From positions 1 through 51,392 of the forward strand of contig CANMUN010000015.1 in NCBI GenBank assembly GCA_947500875.1: DNA of 51,392 bases, written 5' to 3'. A model generated the notes under the pieces. The model was not told the DNA's origin, did not search any database, and saw only the letters and a program-made list of their open reading frames with translations. Numbering within the stretch: position 1 is the stretch's first letter; every line of letters starts with the position of its first letter. A program made the translations under genes and the position numbers. This DNA is from Flavobacteriales bacterium. Lineage in GTDB: Bacteria > Bacteroidota > Bacteroidia > Flavobacteriales_D > Crocinitomicaceae. Positions 6,547-14,929 of the stretch are shown here, one piece after another.

Positions 6547-7887
6547 ATGTTGAATAGTTCTCCCGATAATACCCATAATTTTGATAACCAACATTACGTT
6601 TCGTATCAAAAAGTTGTTAAGGAAAGTTCTTCCAAACGCTTACGTTATTCGCTCTACATTCTTGGAGCCTTCGTCCTAATCATTATGCTTTTACCCTGGA
6701 CCCAGAACATTCGGTCCGGAGGAGAAATTACGACGCTTAGACCAGAACAACGGCCTCAAACCGTCAATTCCATCATTGGTGGGAAAATTGAAAAATGGTA
6801 CGTCAAAGACGGTGATATGGTAAAAAAAGGAGACACCATCGTCGTGATTTCGGAGATAAAAGACGGTTATTTCGATCCAAAACTGATTGAAAGAACCCAA
6901 GACCAGATTTCCAATAAAGAACTGAGCGTTATTTCTTACGAAAAGAAAGTGAATGCCTTAGATCAACGCATTGATGCCCTGATTCAAAACTCGAAGCTCA
7001 AAGTCCAACAAGCAAAAATCAAGTACAAACAAGCCCGTTTAAAAATCACGAGCGACAGCATTGAATTCGAAGCATCCGAAACCAATTATGGCATAGCCAA
7101 AGATCAATTGATCCGTTTCGAGAAATTGCTCAAAGCGGGGTTAAAGTCGGAAACAGAGGTAGAAACTCGGAGAATGGCCATGCAACGTGCTCAAGCGAGT
7201 ATGATATCCGCCCAGCAAAAATTGTTACAAAGCAGAAACGATTTGATCGATGCCAAGGTTGAAGTTAATTCAACCGAAACCAAGTTTCGGGACGAAATAG
7301 CGAAAGCTGAATCCGAGAAGATGTCAGCGATGACCGACATGTACAACGCTGAGGTAGAAGTGACCAAACTACAAAGCCAAGTATCGGGTTATAACATTCG
7401 AAGCGGCAACTATACGATTACCGCTCCACAAGACGGATATGTTACAAAAATTCTCAGCAGCGGTATCGGTGAAACCATCAAGGACGGTCAAGAAATTGCT
7501 ACCATCATGCCATCCATCTACGATCTTGCGGTAGCCATGTACATCCGTCCGATGGATTATCCCCTTTTAAAGAAAGGACAGAAAGTGCGAATGCAGTTCG
7601 ACGGATGGCCTGCGATTGTTTTTTCCGGTTGGCCTAACAACAGTTATGGAACGTTTGGAGGAACCGTTTTCGCGATTGATAATTTCACCTCCGAAAATGG
7701 AATGTTTCGAATTCTGATTTCCCCAGACACCAAAGACCATCCTTGGCCGAATGCTTTACGGGTCGGGGGTGGTGTTAATGCCATGATATTACTCAACGAC
7801 GTTCCGATTGGTTATGAAATTTGGAGGAATATCAATGGCTTCCCACCTGACTTTTACGGTAAAGACACCAAAAAACAAGGAAAATGA
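6547..7887 (+). CDS. HlyD-family periplasmic adaptor
   Basis: Membrane-fusion protein expected to link the inner-membrane ABC protein to the TolC-type channel. It has one transmembrane anchor at about 33-52 (LYILGAFVLIIMLLPW), a lipoyl half-motif at about 75-105 (GGKIEKWYVKDGDMVKKGDT), a long coiled coil at about 120-290 rich in Gln, Lys and Glu, the second half-motif (ITAPQDGYVTKILSSGIGE) near 305, and a beta-barrel region to the end. The chosen ATG (6547) lies 1 nt after the stop of the ABC gene; an ATG at 6520 would overlap it by 26 nt. The length (446 residues) is normal for type I adaptors. The downstream neighbour in the same direction is the AT-rich thioredoxin gene. Confidence 0.9.
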   Translation: MLNSSPDNTHNFDNQHYVSYQKVVKESSSKRLRYSLYILGAFVLIIMLLPWTQNIRSGGEITTLRPEQRPQTVNSIIGGKIEKWYVKDGDMVKKGDTIVVISEIKDGYFDPKLIERTQDQISNKELSVISYEKKVNALDQRIDALIQNSKLKVQQAKIKYKQARLKITSDSIEFEASETNYGIAKDQLIRFEKLLKAGLKSETEVETRRMAMQRAQASMISAQQKLLQSRNDLIDAKVEVNSTETKFRDEIAKAESEKMSAMTDMYNAEVEVTKLQSQVSGYNIRSGNYTITAPQDGYVTKILSSGIGETIKDGQEIATIMPSIYDLAVAMYIRPMDYPLLKKGQKVRMQFDGWPAIVFSGWPNNSYGTFGGTVFAIDNFTSENGMFRILISPDTKDHPWPNALRVGGGVNAMILLNDVPIGYEIWRNINGFPPDFYGKDTKKQGK

Positions 7888-7912
7888 ATTATTTACCCAA
7901 AATTTAATTAAA

Positions 7913-8233
7913 ATGATAGTAGAAGTTAACTCAGAAAATTATGAAGAAATTGTATTACAAACAGATAAACCTGTTTTATTAGATTTCTATGCTACATGGT
8001 GTGGTCCATGTAAAATTTTACATTCTACACTGGAAAAACTTGCTGAAGAATTTAAAGACACAGCAGTTATTGCAAAAGTTAATGTAGAAGAAAACACAGA
8101 TATTACAGTACTTTATGGCATTAAAGTATTACCAACAGTAATGTTTGTAAACAAACAAGAAAGAACTGATAATAAAATTGTAGGTGTTAGACCTATTAAT
8201 GAATATTCAGATATTTTAAAAGAATTAATATAA
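7913..8233 (+). CDS. trxA: Thioredoxin (AT-rich, probably acquired)
   Basis: A 106-residue thioredoxin with the redox motif WCGPC at about 33-37 (FYATWCGPCKIL), VNVEENTDI, and the cis-Pro loop VLPTVMFV. It has no signal peptide, so it should act in the cytoplasm as a dithiol reductant. The start is ATG 7913; upstream in-frame ATGs lie inside the HlyD gene. Its composition is strikingly different from its neighbours: by hand count 7921-8340 has 106 G+C in 420 nt (25%), while a 60-nt sample of the TolC gene (8521-8580) has 43%. Codons such as ACA, TTA and AAA dominate. It sits between the HlyD and TolC genes of an export operon, which suggests insertion of foreign, perhaps phage-derived, DNA. 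Confidence 0.9.
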   Translation: MIVEVNSENYEEIVLQTDKPVLLDFYATWCGPCKILHSTLEKLAEEFKDTAVIAKVNVEENTDITVLYGIKVLPTVMFVNKQERTDNKIVGVRPINEYSDILKELI

Positions 8234-8248
8234 TTAAAATTAAAAATT

Positions 8249-8344
8249 ATGATTGCAGAAGAAAACAAAGCATCTACAGAATTAGTTGCTCAATTAAAAA
8301 GTATGATTTATAATAATATTATTGAGGATTTCATTGACTATTAA
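8249..8344 (+). CDS. Short AT-rich ORF downstream of thioredoxin (31 aa)
   Basis: A 31-codon frame (starts MIAEENKASTELVAQLKS, ends NIIEDFIDY) begins 15 nt after the thioredoxin stop and shares its very low G+C and codon bias. The product would be acidic and probably helical, without a signal peptide or double-Gly leader. It could be a real small protein that came with the thioredoxin gene, the truncated N-terminus of a larger gene cut at the right edge of the insert, or chance. No similarity is recognised. Confidence 0.4.
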   Translation: MIAEENKASTELVAQLKSMIYNNIIEDFIDY

Positions 8345-8376
8345 GGAGTGAAAACTGAAAAAAACGCAAAGAATAA

Positions 8377-9753
8377 ATGATCAAGTATGTGTATTTCGTG
8401 CTGTTTTTATGTTCATCCATGTTTTTATGGGCACAAAAATTAACGGAAGGTTCCTTCATAGAGCGTCTAAAACAACATCACCCGCTTTTACGAATCAGCG
8501 ATTTACAGCCGCAAATGGGATCTGCGGTTTTGCTCAAAGCCAAAGGAAATTTCGATCCAAAAATCTACGGGAACCTCGATCAAAAATATTTTGATGGTAA
8601 ACAGTACTATTCCAATGGAGATTTTGGCATCAAATATCCTTCATTCCTAGGCCTTACCTTCAAGGCTGGTTTAGAGGGCAACCGTGGGACTTACCTGGAC
8701 CCACAAGCAAAAACTCCTTCGGGTGGCTTGTTCTACGGAGGTGTTTCCGCCAACTTAGGTCAAGGTTTATTCATCGATTCCCGTCGTGCTGAATTGCGGA
8801 ACGCAGCCATCAACCTTAAGTCCACGCAAGAAGAGCGCAGGTTGCAGATCAATCAATTGATCTATCAGGGAGGTTACGCCTATTGGGATTGGTTCTTGGC
8901 CTACCATTCAGTAGTTATATTACAGGAGGCCTATGACGTAGCTTTACAGCGTTTCAATGCCGTTAAAACCATATCAATTCTCGGTGATCGTGCATTTATT
9001 GATACCGTGGAGGCCGGTCTGCAAGTACAGAACCGTTTAACCTTGCTTCGAGACGCTCATGCCAATTTACAAGAAAGCAACAACGCCCTGTCCACCTTCT
9101 TATGGGATGAGAACCTATCACAATCAATACTGAATGAGGGGGCCAAACCTGAAGAAACCAATGAAATCCTTACCTCCCTACCCTTAGTGGAATGGAACGA
9201 TTCCTTGTTGACAAACCACCCTTATTTGAAAATCAATCACTTCAAACTTGAAATGTTAAACGTGGACCGAAAACTCAAGTCGGATCGATTAAAGCCCTAC
9301 GTTGAATTAAATTATAACTTGCTGAACGAACCGGTAAATTATAATCCTCTATCAGACCTTGATATCAACGATTATAAATGGGGAGTTTCAGTGGCCATGC
9401 CCTTATTTTTAAGAAAAGAACGTGGAGATGCAGCCTTAGCAGGACTTAAAATTCAGGAGACGGAAGCCGAGATACTCCAGCTTCGAGCACAACTTGCCCT
9501 AAAAATTAAAAATGCCCTCATTGATCTATATAATAGTTTTACGCAACTGCAGATTTATCAGCAAACTGTCAACGATTCTAAAAAGCTTTTGGATGCCGAA
9601 CGAAACATGTTTGATAACGGAGAGAGTTCTTTGTTCTTGGTCAATATGCGTGAATTGGCTTATGTCCAATCGCAACTAAAGCTATTGGAATGGCAAACTA
9701 AAAACAAGCAATTCGGCTATTCCTTTGGTCTTGCTACCGCTACCCTTTTCTAG
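8377..9753 (+). CDS. TolC-family outer-membrane channel
   Basis: Outer-membrane efflux protein forming the exit channel of the type I-like system encoded just upstream. The 458-residue product has a signal peptide (about 1-19, MFLWAQ), then the usual duplicated pattern of long amphipathic helices and strands. GGVSANLGQGLFIDSRRAELRNA is a typical first-repeat segment, and WGVSVAMPLFLRKERGDAALAG (about 345-365) is its second-repeat counterpart. The C-terminal helix (LDAERNMFDNGESSLFLVNMRE) also matches the family. About 30 nt of normal-composition DNA separates it from the AT-rich insert, so before insertion it probably followed the HlyD gene closely. No terminator is seen after it. Confidence 0.85.
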   Translation: MIKYVYFVLFLCSSMFLWAQKLTEGSFIERLKQHHPLLRISDLQPQMGSAVLLKAKGNFDPKIYGNLDQKYFDGKQYYSNGDFGIKYPSFLGLTFKAGLEGNRGTYLDPQAKTPSGGLFYGGVSANLGQGLFIDSRRAELRNAAINLKSTQEERRLQINQLIYQGGYAYWDWFLAYHSVVILQEAYDVALQRFNAVKTISILGDRAFIDTVEAGLQVQNRLTLLRDAHANLQESNNALSTFLWDENLSQSILNEGAKPEETNEILTSLPLVEWNDSLLTNHPYLKINHFKLEMLNVDRKLKSDRLKPYVELNYNLLNEPVNYNPLSDLDINDYKWGVSVAMPLFLRKERGDAALAGLKIQETEAEILQLRAQLALKIKNALIDLYNSFTQLQIYQQTVNDSKKLLDAERNMFDNGESSLFLVNMRELAYVQSQLKLLEWQTKNKQFGYSFGLATATLF

Positions 9754-9814
9754 ACGTTCCACGAACCAATCACGAAAGTTTTTCGGATAGGGCCATATTT
9801 TGGGGGAGAAACAT

Positions 9815-9822
9815 TACTTTTG
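9815..9822 (+). promoter_or_regulatory. TAnnTTTG box abutting the start codon
   Basis: TACTTTTG ends 3 nt before the ATG at 9826. If this is the -7 element, transcription would start at about the A of the ATG, giving a leaderless mRNA. No -33 TTG at standard spacing is obvious, so a chance match is possible. Confidence 0.4.
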
Positions 9823-9825
9823 AAT

Positions 9826-10968
9826 ATGGCAAAAACAGGATACGGTTGGCTTCATTACCCTGGGGTCTTGGGTTGGCATCTTGCTACGGTTTCATGGCTG
9901 ATTTTTCACAACGGATTCATACCACTTTTCGTGGGAATCTGCGTTTTTTTTGGAGGTCGTTTTTTGTTGCGGCGTATTACAGGTTACACAACAAGCGGGT
10001 TGAAAATCATAAAAAATGCTTTTCTTTTTATCAGTTTATTTGCCTTTGGAGCTTTCTGTTCTTTGGTAAAAAGCGAAACCAATTACGCCTATTTTCTTGA
10101 CACCACAAGTGCGTTAGAAGTCTTATCGGATGATCAATGGATACCCATCGAATCCGCTTCAAAAATAGACCTTGAGGAAGGGTATAAAAGTGCCAGCGCT
10201 ACGCATCAAACCTTGAGGATCCATCGCAGACAACCCAAGATGTGGGCCAAAGCGATGGTTAAAATGATCCCTCAAGTAGTTCATATTTTTACCTTTAATC
10301 CCAGCAATGAGTTCTATTTATTGGCAGACGTAAATGAAGGGTTTAAACCCATGAACGTTGAGGAAGCCAACGAACGCAAGTCCAGTAATTTTGTCATCAA
10401 TTCAAGTTTTTACGATACTCAAAACCAAGTCCTTGGGGAAGTCATCTATTTAGGAAAAAGGTATCAACGCAAAACCCATTCATCAGGGTATTTTAAGGTA
10501 ATTAATGGGGTACCCCATGCTGGACCCGCATCTATTTTTAATGATTTAAATGGGAGCCCTTCCTACGCTTGTCAAGCCCACCCTTCCACCTTGAAAAACG
10601 GTATGCTTTTTTCGTATATCGAAGATGAAAGCATGCAAGTTCTATGGAATCAAAAAACCTACCGAAATTTAATCGGAGAGCGAAAAGACGGTCGTTTGGT
10701 GGTAGTAGTTTCGGGCAACGGGGCCTTATTGGATGTAAAAGAAATTACGCAAATCGCACAGCGAATTGGAGTTTATCATGCCAGCTTATTCGATGCAGGT
10801 TCGGCTCTGCAATACCGCTTCGAGGACGGTTCCTATCGCATGGATTTTTCAGCTTTTAACAATACGTATGATTTAGGTCGTCTTACCGATCGTTTGGCTA
10901 TGAAGTTTTTTCGCAAAAAGTTCATCCAACGTTCCCCGATTTTTATAGGAGTAAAATTCAAGCAATGA
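9826..10968 (+). CDS. Membrane protein with phosphodiester glycosidase-like (NAGPA/DUF2233) domain
   Basis: The first ~85 residues hold two or three hydrophobic segments (e.g. FLLRRITGYTT preceded by IPLFVGICVFFGG, then IIKNAFLFISLFAFGAF). The rest (about 130-375) resembles the NAGPA-like domain: NFVINSSFYD, HSSGYFKVINGVPHAGP, GERKDGRLVVVVSGNG, then an LFDAGSALQYRF segment in place of the usual N-hydrophobic-DGG-S/T motif. Family members cleave phosphodiester-linked sugars or act on envelope glycans. Here the exact substrate is unknown, and DGG being DAG may alter activity. The start is ATG 9826; a TTG six nt upstream is less likely. The TPR protein overlaps its end by 4 nt (ATGA), indicating translational coupling. 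Confidence 0.65.
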   Translation: MAKTGYGWLHYPGVLGWHLATVSWLIFHNGFIPLFVGICVFFGGRFLLRRITGYTTSGLKIIKNAFLFISLFAFGAFCSLVKSETNYAYFLDTTSALEVLSDDQWIPIESASKIDLEEGYKSASATHQTLRIHRRQPKMWAKAMVKMIPQVVHIFTFNPSNEFYLLADVNEGFKPMNVEEANERKSSNFVINSSFYDTQNQVLGEVIYLGKRYQRKTHSSGYFKVINGVPHAGPASIFNDLNGSPSYACQAHPSTLKNGMLFSYIEDESMQVLWNQKTYRNLIGERKDGRLVVVVSGNGALLDVKEITQIAQRIGVYHASLFDAGSALQYRFEDGSYRMDFSAFNNTYDLGRLTDRLAMKFFRKKFIQRSPIFIGVKFKQ

Positions 10969-11801
10969 AAAACCAATTTTTGTGGATCACATGTTTATCG
11001 TTGTTATTTGTTTCGTTTGGTCAACCGCTGAAAGAACAAAATTACCAACAAGGATTGGACTACGCTAAGGCGGGAAAATACGAAGAAGCCATTGCAGCAT
11101 TCACCAAAGCCATTGAAGTTCAACCCTTAGATGCTTATGCTTGGTACAATAGAGCCATGGCTAAAAACATGATAGGTGAATACGAAACGGCCGTTGATGA
11201 CTTTACCACCTGCATTGGCTTAAGCCGTTCCTATGAAAAAGTTTGGTACAATCGAGGAATTACAAAAATGTACATCGGCCAATACGATGGGGCACTTTTT
11301 GATTTAAATCAAGCGCTTCAGATCCAACGAAATTATCCGGAGGCCCATTACCACCGTGCTTACATTTACGAGTTAAAAGGTTTGTTCGATTTTGCCTGTA
11401 CGGATTATCAAAATGCGGCATCGAAAGGATATAAAGTTCCCGAGGAAAAATTGCTCGCTTGCCGAGATACCAACTATACGGGTTTATTAAAGAATCTGCT
11501 TTTAAAACTATCCAAAACCAGTAAGCGCAAAACCTATGGCACCAAGGCGAAAAGGCCCATTGCTATCGGTTGCTTTGAAAACGTGGAGCGCTACTTACGC
11601 TTGCTTCGATCGCCGGAAGGTAAATTTGTGCCGTTCGAAATTAAAACCCGTCAAGCCCTTACCGAGGTTAAAATAACCTATACGCTCAAAGGTGAAATGC
11701 TCGATAAAACACTGTATTTCGATATAAATAAAGCCTGTGACGCATGGATTATCAAAGGATTTAAAACCTTTAAAGAGCTTCCTGTGGGAAGTCCTCCTTA
11801 A
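10965..11801 (+). CDS. Exported TPR-repeat protein
   Basis: The 278-residue product has a signal peptide (about 1-19, VSFGQ). Four tandem tetratricopeptide repeats follow at about 25-160, seen as AKAGKYEEAIAAFTKAIEVQ, AWYNRAMAKNMIGEYETAVD, VWYNRGITKMYIGQYDGALF and AHYHRAYIYELKGLFDFAC. The C-terminal ~110 residues are Lys-rich and then beta-like, and I do not recognise them. TPRs mediate protein-protein contacts, and the likely location is the periplasm. It overlaps the preceding glycosidase-like gene by 4 nt and probably works with it. Its last 32 nt overlap the 3' end of the convergent carotenoid desaturase gene. Confidence 0.8.
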   Translation: MKNQFLWITCLSLLFVSFGQPLKEQNYQQGLDYAKAGKYEEAIAAFTKAIEVQPLDAYAWYNRAMAKNMIGEYETAVDDFTTCIGLSRSYEKVWYNRGITKMYIGQYDGALFDLNQALQIQRNYPEAHYHRAYIYELKGLFDFACTDYQNAASKGYKVPEEKLLACRDTNYTGLLKNLLLKLSKTSKRKTYGTKAKRPIAIGCFENVERYLRLLRSPEGKFVPFEIKTRQALTEVKITYTLKGEMLDKTLYFDINKACDAWIIKGFKTFKELPVGSPP

Positions 11802-13251
11802 CCATACGCTCTATAATTTTTGCTCCACTGACCGCCAAAGGGATTCCTCCTCCTGGATGAACAGTTACCCCAGCAAAATAAAGGCCTTTGACTCCGGGTG
11901 CGTGATTGGGATGTCGGTAAAACGCGGCTAAGGCAGAATTTGAACTGTTTCCGTAAATTGACCCTCCTTTACCATTGTATGTGTGCTGAAGCCTTAAAGG
12001 ATCGTTGACATATTCTGTCTCGATGAAAGATTCAATGTCCTGACCGAGGGACGCCGATAGTTTATGCAAAATATGCTTTCGGAGCTGTGCTACCAACGCG
12101 GTCCAATCTTGTCCGATGTTGATCGGAGCGTTAACCATTACAAACCAGTTTTCACATCCAGCAGGCGCATCAGAAGGTTCTGCTTTCGAACTGATGTGCA
12201 CATAAATGCTTGGATCCTCCATCAGGGTTTTTGTTTCAAAAACCGCCTTAAACTCCGCTTGGTAATCCTCGGCAAAAAACAAGTTATGCACTCCTAAATT
12301 ACCGAAATGGCCCTTCATTCCCCAATAGAAAACCACAGCAGAAGACGATAACTCTTGATTTAAAATCTTTTTGGGTCTTTTTACCAGCGGCATCAACCGT
12401 TCATAAGTGTAATGAACATCCGCATTGCTAACCACGATGGAAGCTGGAACAACGGTATTTTGCACTCGAACACCTACTACCCTTCCCTGCGTTACTTCGA
12501 TGGATTCTACGGGACTGTTGGCATGGAACACCACGCCCAGTGAACGCGCTGCATCGGCCAAGCGTTGCGTAATCGAAACCATGCCGCCTTTCGGAAAATA
12601 AATGCCTTCGTTCAGCTCCAAATGAGCAATAATACTGAGTAACCCTGGAGTTTTGTATGGGTCGCTTCCGTTGTACGTGGCATACCGATTCATGAGTTGC
12701 ACCGATTTCGGATGCTTAAAAAAACGTTTTGAAAACCCATTCATGGTAGTGAGCAAGCCGTAGCGTGGAATGTGCAGAATGGCAGGAATTAACTTTTTAT
12801 TGAAGAGGTGTGAAAAACGATGGAGGGTAGTCTCAATGAAAACGGGTTTAAGAACTTCATAGTTCTTTTTGATGCGCTTGAAGAACGCACGGACACGCTC
12901 CGGATTTTCTTCAAACTCCTCTACCATTGCCTTCACGGTTTCCTCGGTACCCGTGGGCAAAGTAAAGGAAGTTCCATCCGAAAAAAAATACCGAAACGAC
13001 TCTGGCAAAGCGTGATATTCAAAAGGCTTTTGATCGGCTCCAAGTGCAATGAGTTCCTCTATCAAATACGGTTCCGTAAAAATCGATGGTCCCATGTCAT
13101 AACGGTAACCGTTAAAGTCTCGGGTATGAACCTTTCCTCCGATAAATTCATTCTTCTCGTAAACGGTTACTTTATACCCCAATTTTGCCAGTCGAATGGC
13201 CGAGGCGAGACCACCTACACCACTACCGATAACGATTACCTCTTCTTTCAT
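11770..13251 (-). CDS. Carotenoid desaturase, CrtI/CrtD family
   Basis: FAD-dependent desaturase of the phytoene desaturase superfamily. A Rossmann motif lies at about 7-20 (IGSGVGGLASAIRLA) with YEKNEFIGGKV following. The family C-terminal signature is present (LYFAGVTVHPGGGIPLAVSGAKI, at about 455-478). The length (493 residues) is normal. It could be CrtI (phytoene to lycopene) or a CrtD-type 3,4-desaturase; I cannot separate these by eye, and no crtB, crtY or crtZ partner lies in the window to help. It stands alone on the minus strand, divergent from the HU gene (177-nt gap) and convergent with the TPR gene, whose last 32 nt it overlaps. Confidence 0.85.
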   Translation of the reverse strand: MKEEVIVIGSGVGGLASAIRLAKLGYKVTVYEKNEFIGGKVHTRDFNGYRYDMGPSIFTEPYLIEELIALGADQKPFEYHALPESFRYFFSDGTSFTLPTGTEETVKAMVEEFEENPERVRAFFKRIKKNYEVLKPVFIETTLHRFSHLFNKKLIPAILHIPRYGLLTTMNGFSKRFFKHPKSVQLMNRYATYNGSDPYKTPGLLSIIAHLELNEGIYFPKGGMVSITQRLADAARSLGVVFHANSPVESIEVTQGRVVGVRVQNTVVPASIVVSNADVHYTYERLMPLVKRPKKILNQELSSSAVVFYWGMKGHFGNLGVHNLFFAEDYQAEFKAVFETKTLMEDPSIYVHISSKAEPSDAPAGCENWFVMVNAPINIGQDWTALVAQLRKHILHKLSASLGQDIESFIETEYVNDPLRLQHTYNGKGGSIYGNSSNSALAAFYRHPNHAPGVKGLYFAGVTVHPGGGIPLAVSGAKIIERMVKEDFPQEAL

Positions 13252-13359
13252 TCGAGTATTTGGAACAATAAAACCACAAAACAGTTCATATTTAGCCTAC
13301 GTTTTCAACAAAAATATGGTTTTTTCAACATTTTGCTCGAATTTTCGAGGCTTAGAAGA

Positions 13360-13387
13360 TTGTGGGTGAGATATTAAGATATATTTG
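13360..13387 (+). promoter_or_regulatory. Promoter of the HU gene
   Basis: TTG at 13360-13362 and TATATTTG at 13380-13387 are separated by 17 nt, a perfect TTG-N17-TAnnTTTG arrangement. The leader to the ATG at 13429 is about 37 nt and AT-rich. Confidence 0.75.
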
Positions 13388-13428
13388 TCCCGTTAAACGT
13401 TTTTATTAACCTTTTAAAAAAATTCATT

Positions 13429-13701
13429 ATGAACAAAGCGGAATTAGTTGACGCGATTGCAGCGAATGCAAACTTGTCTAAAGCTGATGCAAAAAAAGCG
13501 CTTGATGCGTTTGTTGAAGTTTCAACCGGAGCGTTGAAATCTGGAGATCGTATCTCTTTAGTTGGTTTTGGTTCTTTCTCTGTTTCTGACCGTAAGGCAA
13601 GAAATGGAAGAAACCCTAAAACTGGAGCGGTTATCAAAATTGCTGCGAAAAAATCAATCCGTTTTAAAGCAGGTGCTGAATTGAGCGGGAAAGTAAACTA
13701 A
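13429..13701 (+). CDS. hup: DNA-binding protein HU
   Basis: A 90-residue HU/IHF-family protein that bends and packages chromosomal DNA. It begins [18 protein letters not shown], with the helical dimerisation region at about 1-45. The DNA-binding arm follows around [19 protein letters not shown] (about 58-76), which contains the conserved RNP/RNPKTG core. The length and the RNPKTG motif are standard for HU rather than IHF-specific. It has its own strong promoter and a strong terminator, so it is a single-gene transcript. Confidence 0.95.
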   Translation: MNKAELVDAIAANANLSKADAKKALDAFVEVSTGALKSGDRISLVGFGSFSVSDRKARNGRNPKTGAVIKIAAKKSIRFKAGAELSGKVN

Positions 13702-13720
13702 GAAAAGATTACTTTGAAGG

Positions 13721-13748
13721 AAAGGGAGCCTTAGGGTTCCCTTTTTTT
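13721..13748 (+). terminator. Rho-independent terminator of the HU gene
   Basis: A 10-bp stem (AAAGGGAGCC at 13721-13730 with GGTTCCCTTT at 13735-13744, one G-U pair) with a TTAG loop runs into a T tract ending at 13748. Confidence 0.85.
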
Positions 13749-13789
13749 ATGCCCTTTTTCCCTAAGCTCTTGTTTCGTATTACAAACCA

Positions 13790-14929
13790 TTATTCTTTAA
13801 CCACGCGAAACATTTTCGAAAGGCCGGAGGGCGATGAAATCGTCACGGTATATTGTCCAGGAATCAACGCTCTTATATCAATGCTATGGTTACAGGTTCC
13901 CTGCTGTAGCATTCGTCCGTCGATGGAGCACAAGGCATACCTAAGCTCGGAATAATCGGAGCGCCCAGACAGGTATAATTGATCTCGTCCTGGATTAGGA
14001 TATACCATCCATTGCGTTAAATCCTCTGCTCCTAACCCTGCATCAGGACAAGCACCCGGCTGGAAGTTGCTCACGCCAAAGTAATGTTGTGCAACGCATG
14101 CATTTTGGTACGTTACGGAATCACAACCGCATACAGGTTCGAAAACTTCGGGACAAAGTATGCTTAAATCGATAAGGTTAGTATCAATGCAATCCAAGGT
14201 AATCAGGGTGTCGTTAGCACATAAGTTGTTGCATGCATACATTGAATTGAAAAAGTAAGCACTGTAATCAATTCCGTTACTTCCAAAAGTACTGCATCCT
14301 GAAACAGTAAAACACGAATCGTTTTGTCGAATAATACCCAAAGGCATAGCGCAGGCGCCAAAATTTACAGAATCCGGTACCGTCAAACACGTGTCCAATT
14401 CCAAGGGTTCACAAGGACCCGGTACCCAAGAACTTACCCCTCCGTAATAATAAGCCTCGCAATCGTTGTTACAGGTTACGCTATCGCAACCGCAAACAGG
14501 ATCCACTACGTCTGGGCACAGAGCCGAAACATCGATTTGCGCGGGATTTATACAATTGTTTTGAACGCATGCACCAGGAGTCCATGAGCTCACTCCCCCA
14601 TAATTGAATGCTTCACATGAATTACTGTAAGCAACACTATCACAACCGCATACGGGTTCATAAATGGCTGGACAAATAACTGAGGAGTCCACTTGAGCAG
14701 GGTTTATGCACAACGGCGGATTGCACGGACCAGGAGTCCATGAGGTCACCCCTCCGAGATAGGTCGCAATGCACGAATTGTCGTACGTTACTCCATCGCA
14801 ACCGCAAACCGGGCTATAAACCATAGGACAAATGGCCATCGAATCAATCAGCGTTGGGTCCACACAGGGTTGAGCCAACAAAGTCCAAGGGTAAAACCCA
14901 AATAAAAATAGAATCCTTATTGTTTTCAT
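13790..14929 (-). CDS. T9SS-exported protein with four Kazal-like repeats
   Basis: The 379-residue product has a signal peptide (about 1-20, TLLAQ), three consecutive Kazal-like Cys-rich repeats (about 22-69, 74-122, 125-173), a linker with unrelated cysteines (about 175-245), a fourth repeat (about 247-293), and a C-terminal type IX sorting domain (about 305-379: WMVYPNPGRDQLYLSG, then LIPGQYTVTI). Each repeat carries CP-x-Y/V-x-PVCGCD-V-Y-N-C and ends GV-S-W-PG-C. Kazal modules usually inhibit serine proteases, so this may be a surface or secreted protease inhibitor, but binding-loop specificity cannot be judged. The start overlaps the stop of the upstream symporter gene by 4 nt (ATGA), so the two share a transcript. 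Confidence 0.85.
   Translation of the reverse strand: MKTIRILFLFGFYPWTLLAQPCVDPTLIDSMAICPMVYSPVCGCDGVTYDNSCIATYLGGVTSWTPGPCNPPLCINPAQVDSSVICPAIYEPVCGCDSVAYSNSCEAFNYGGVSSWTPGACVQNNCINPAQIDVSALCPDVVDPVCGCDSVTCNNDCEAYYYGGVSSWVPGPCEPLELDTCLTVPDSVNFGACAMPLGIIRQNDSCFTVSGCSTFGSNGIDYSAYFFNSMYACNNLCANDTLITLDCIDTNLIDLSILCPEVFEPVCGCDSVTYQNACVAQHYFGVSNFQPGACPDAGLGAEDLTQWMVYPNPGRDQLYLSGRSDYSELRYALCSIDGRMLQQGTCNHSIDIRALIPGQYTVTISSPSGLSKMFRVVKE

Noticed and set aside
13749..13955. Short plus frame after the HU terminator
   Set aside because: It begins in the terminator tail and lies antisense to the Kazal-repeat gene's sorting domain.
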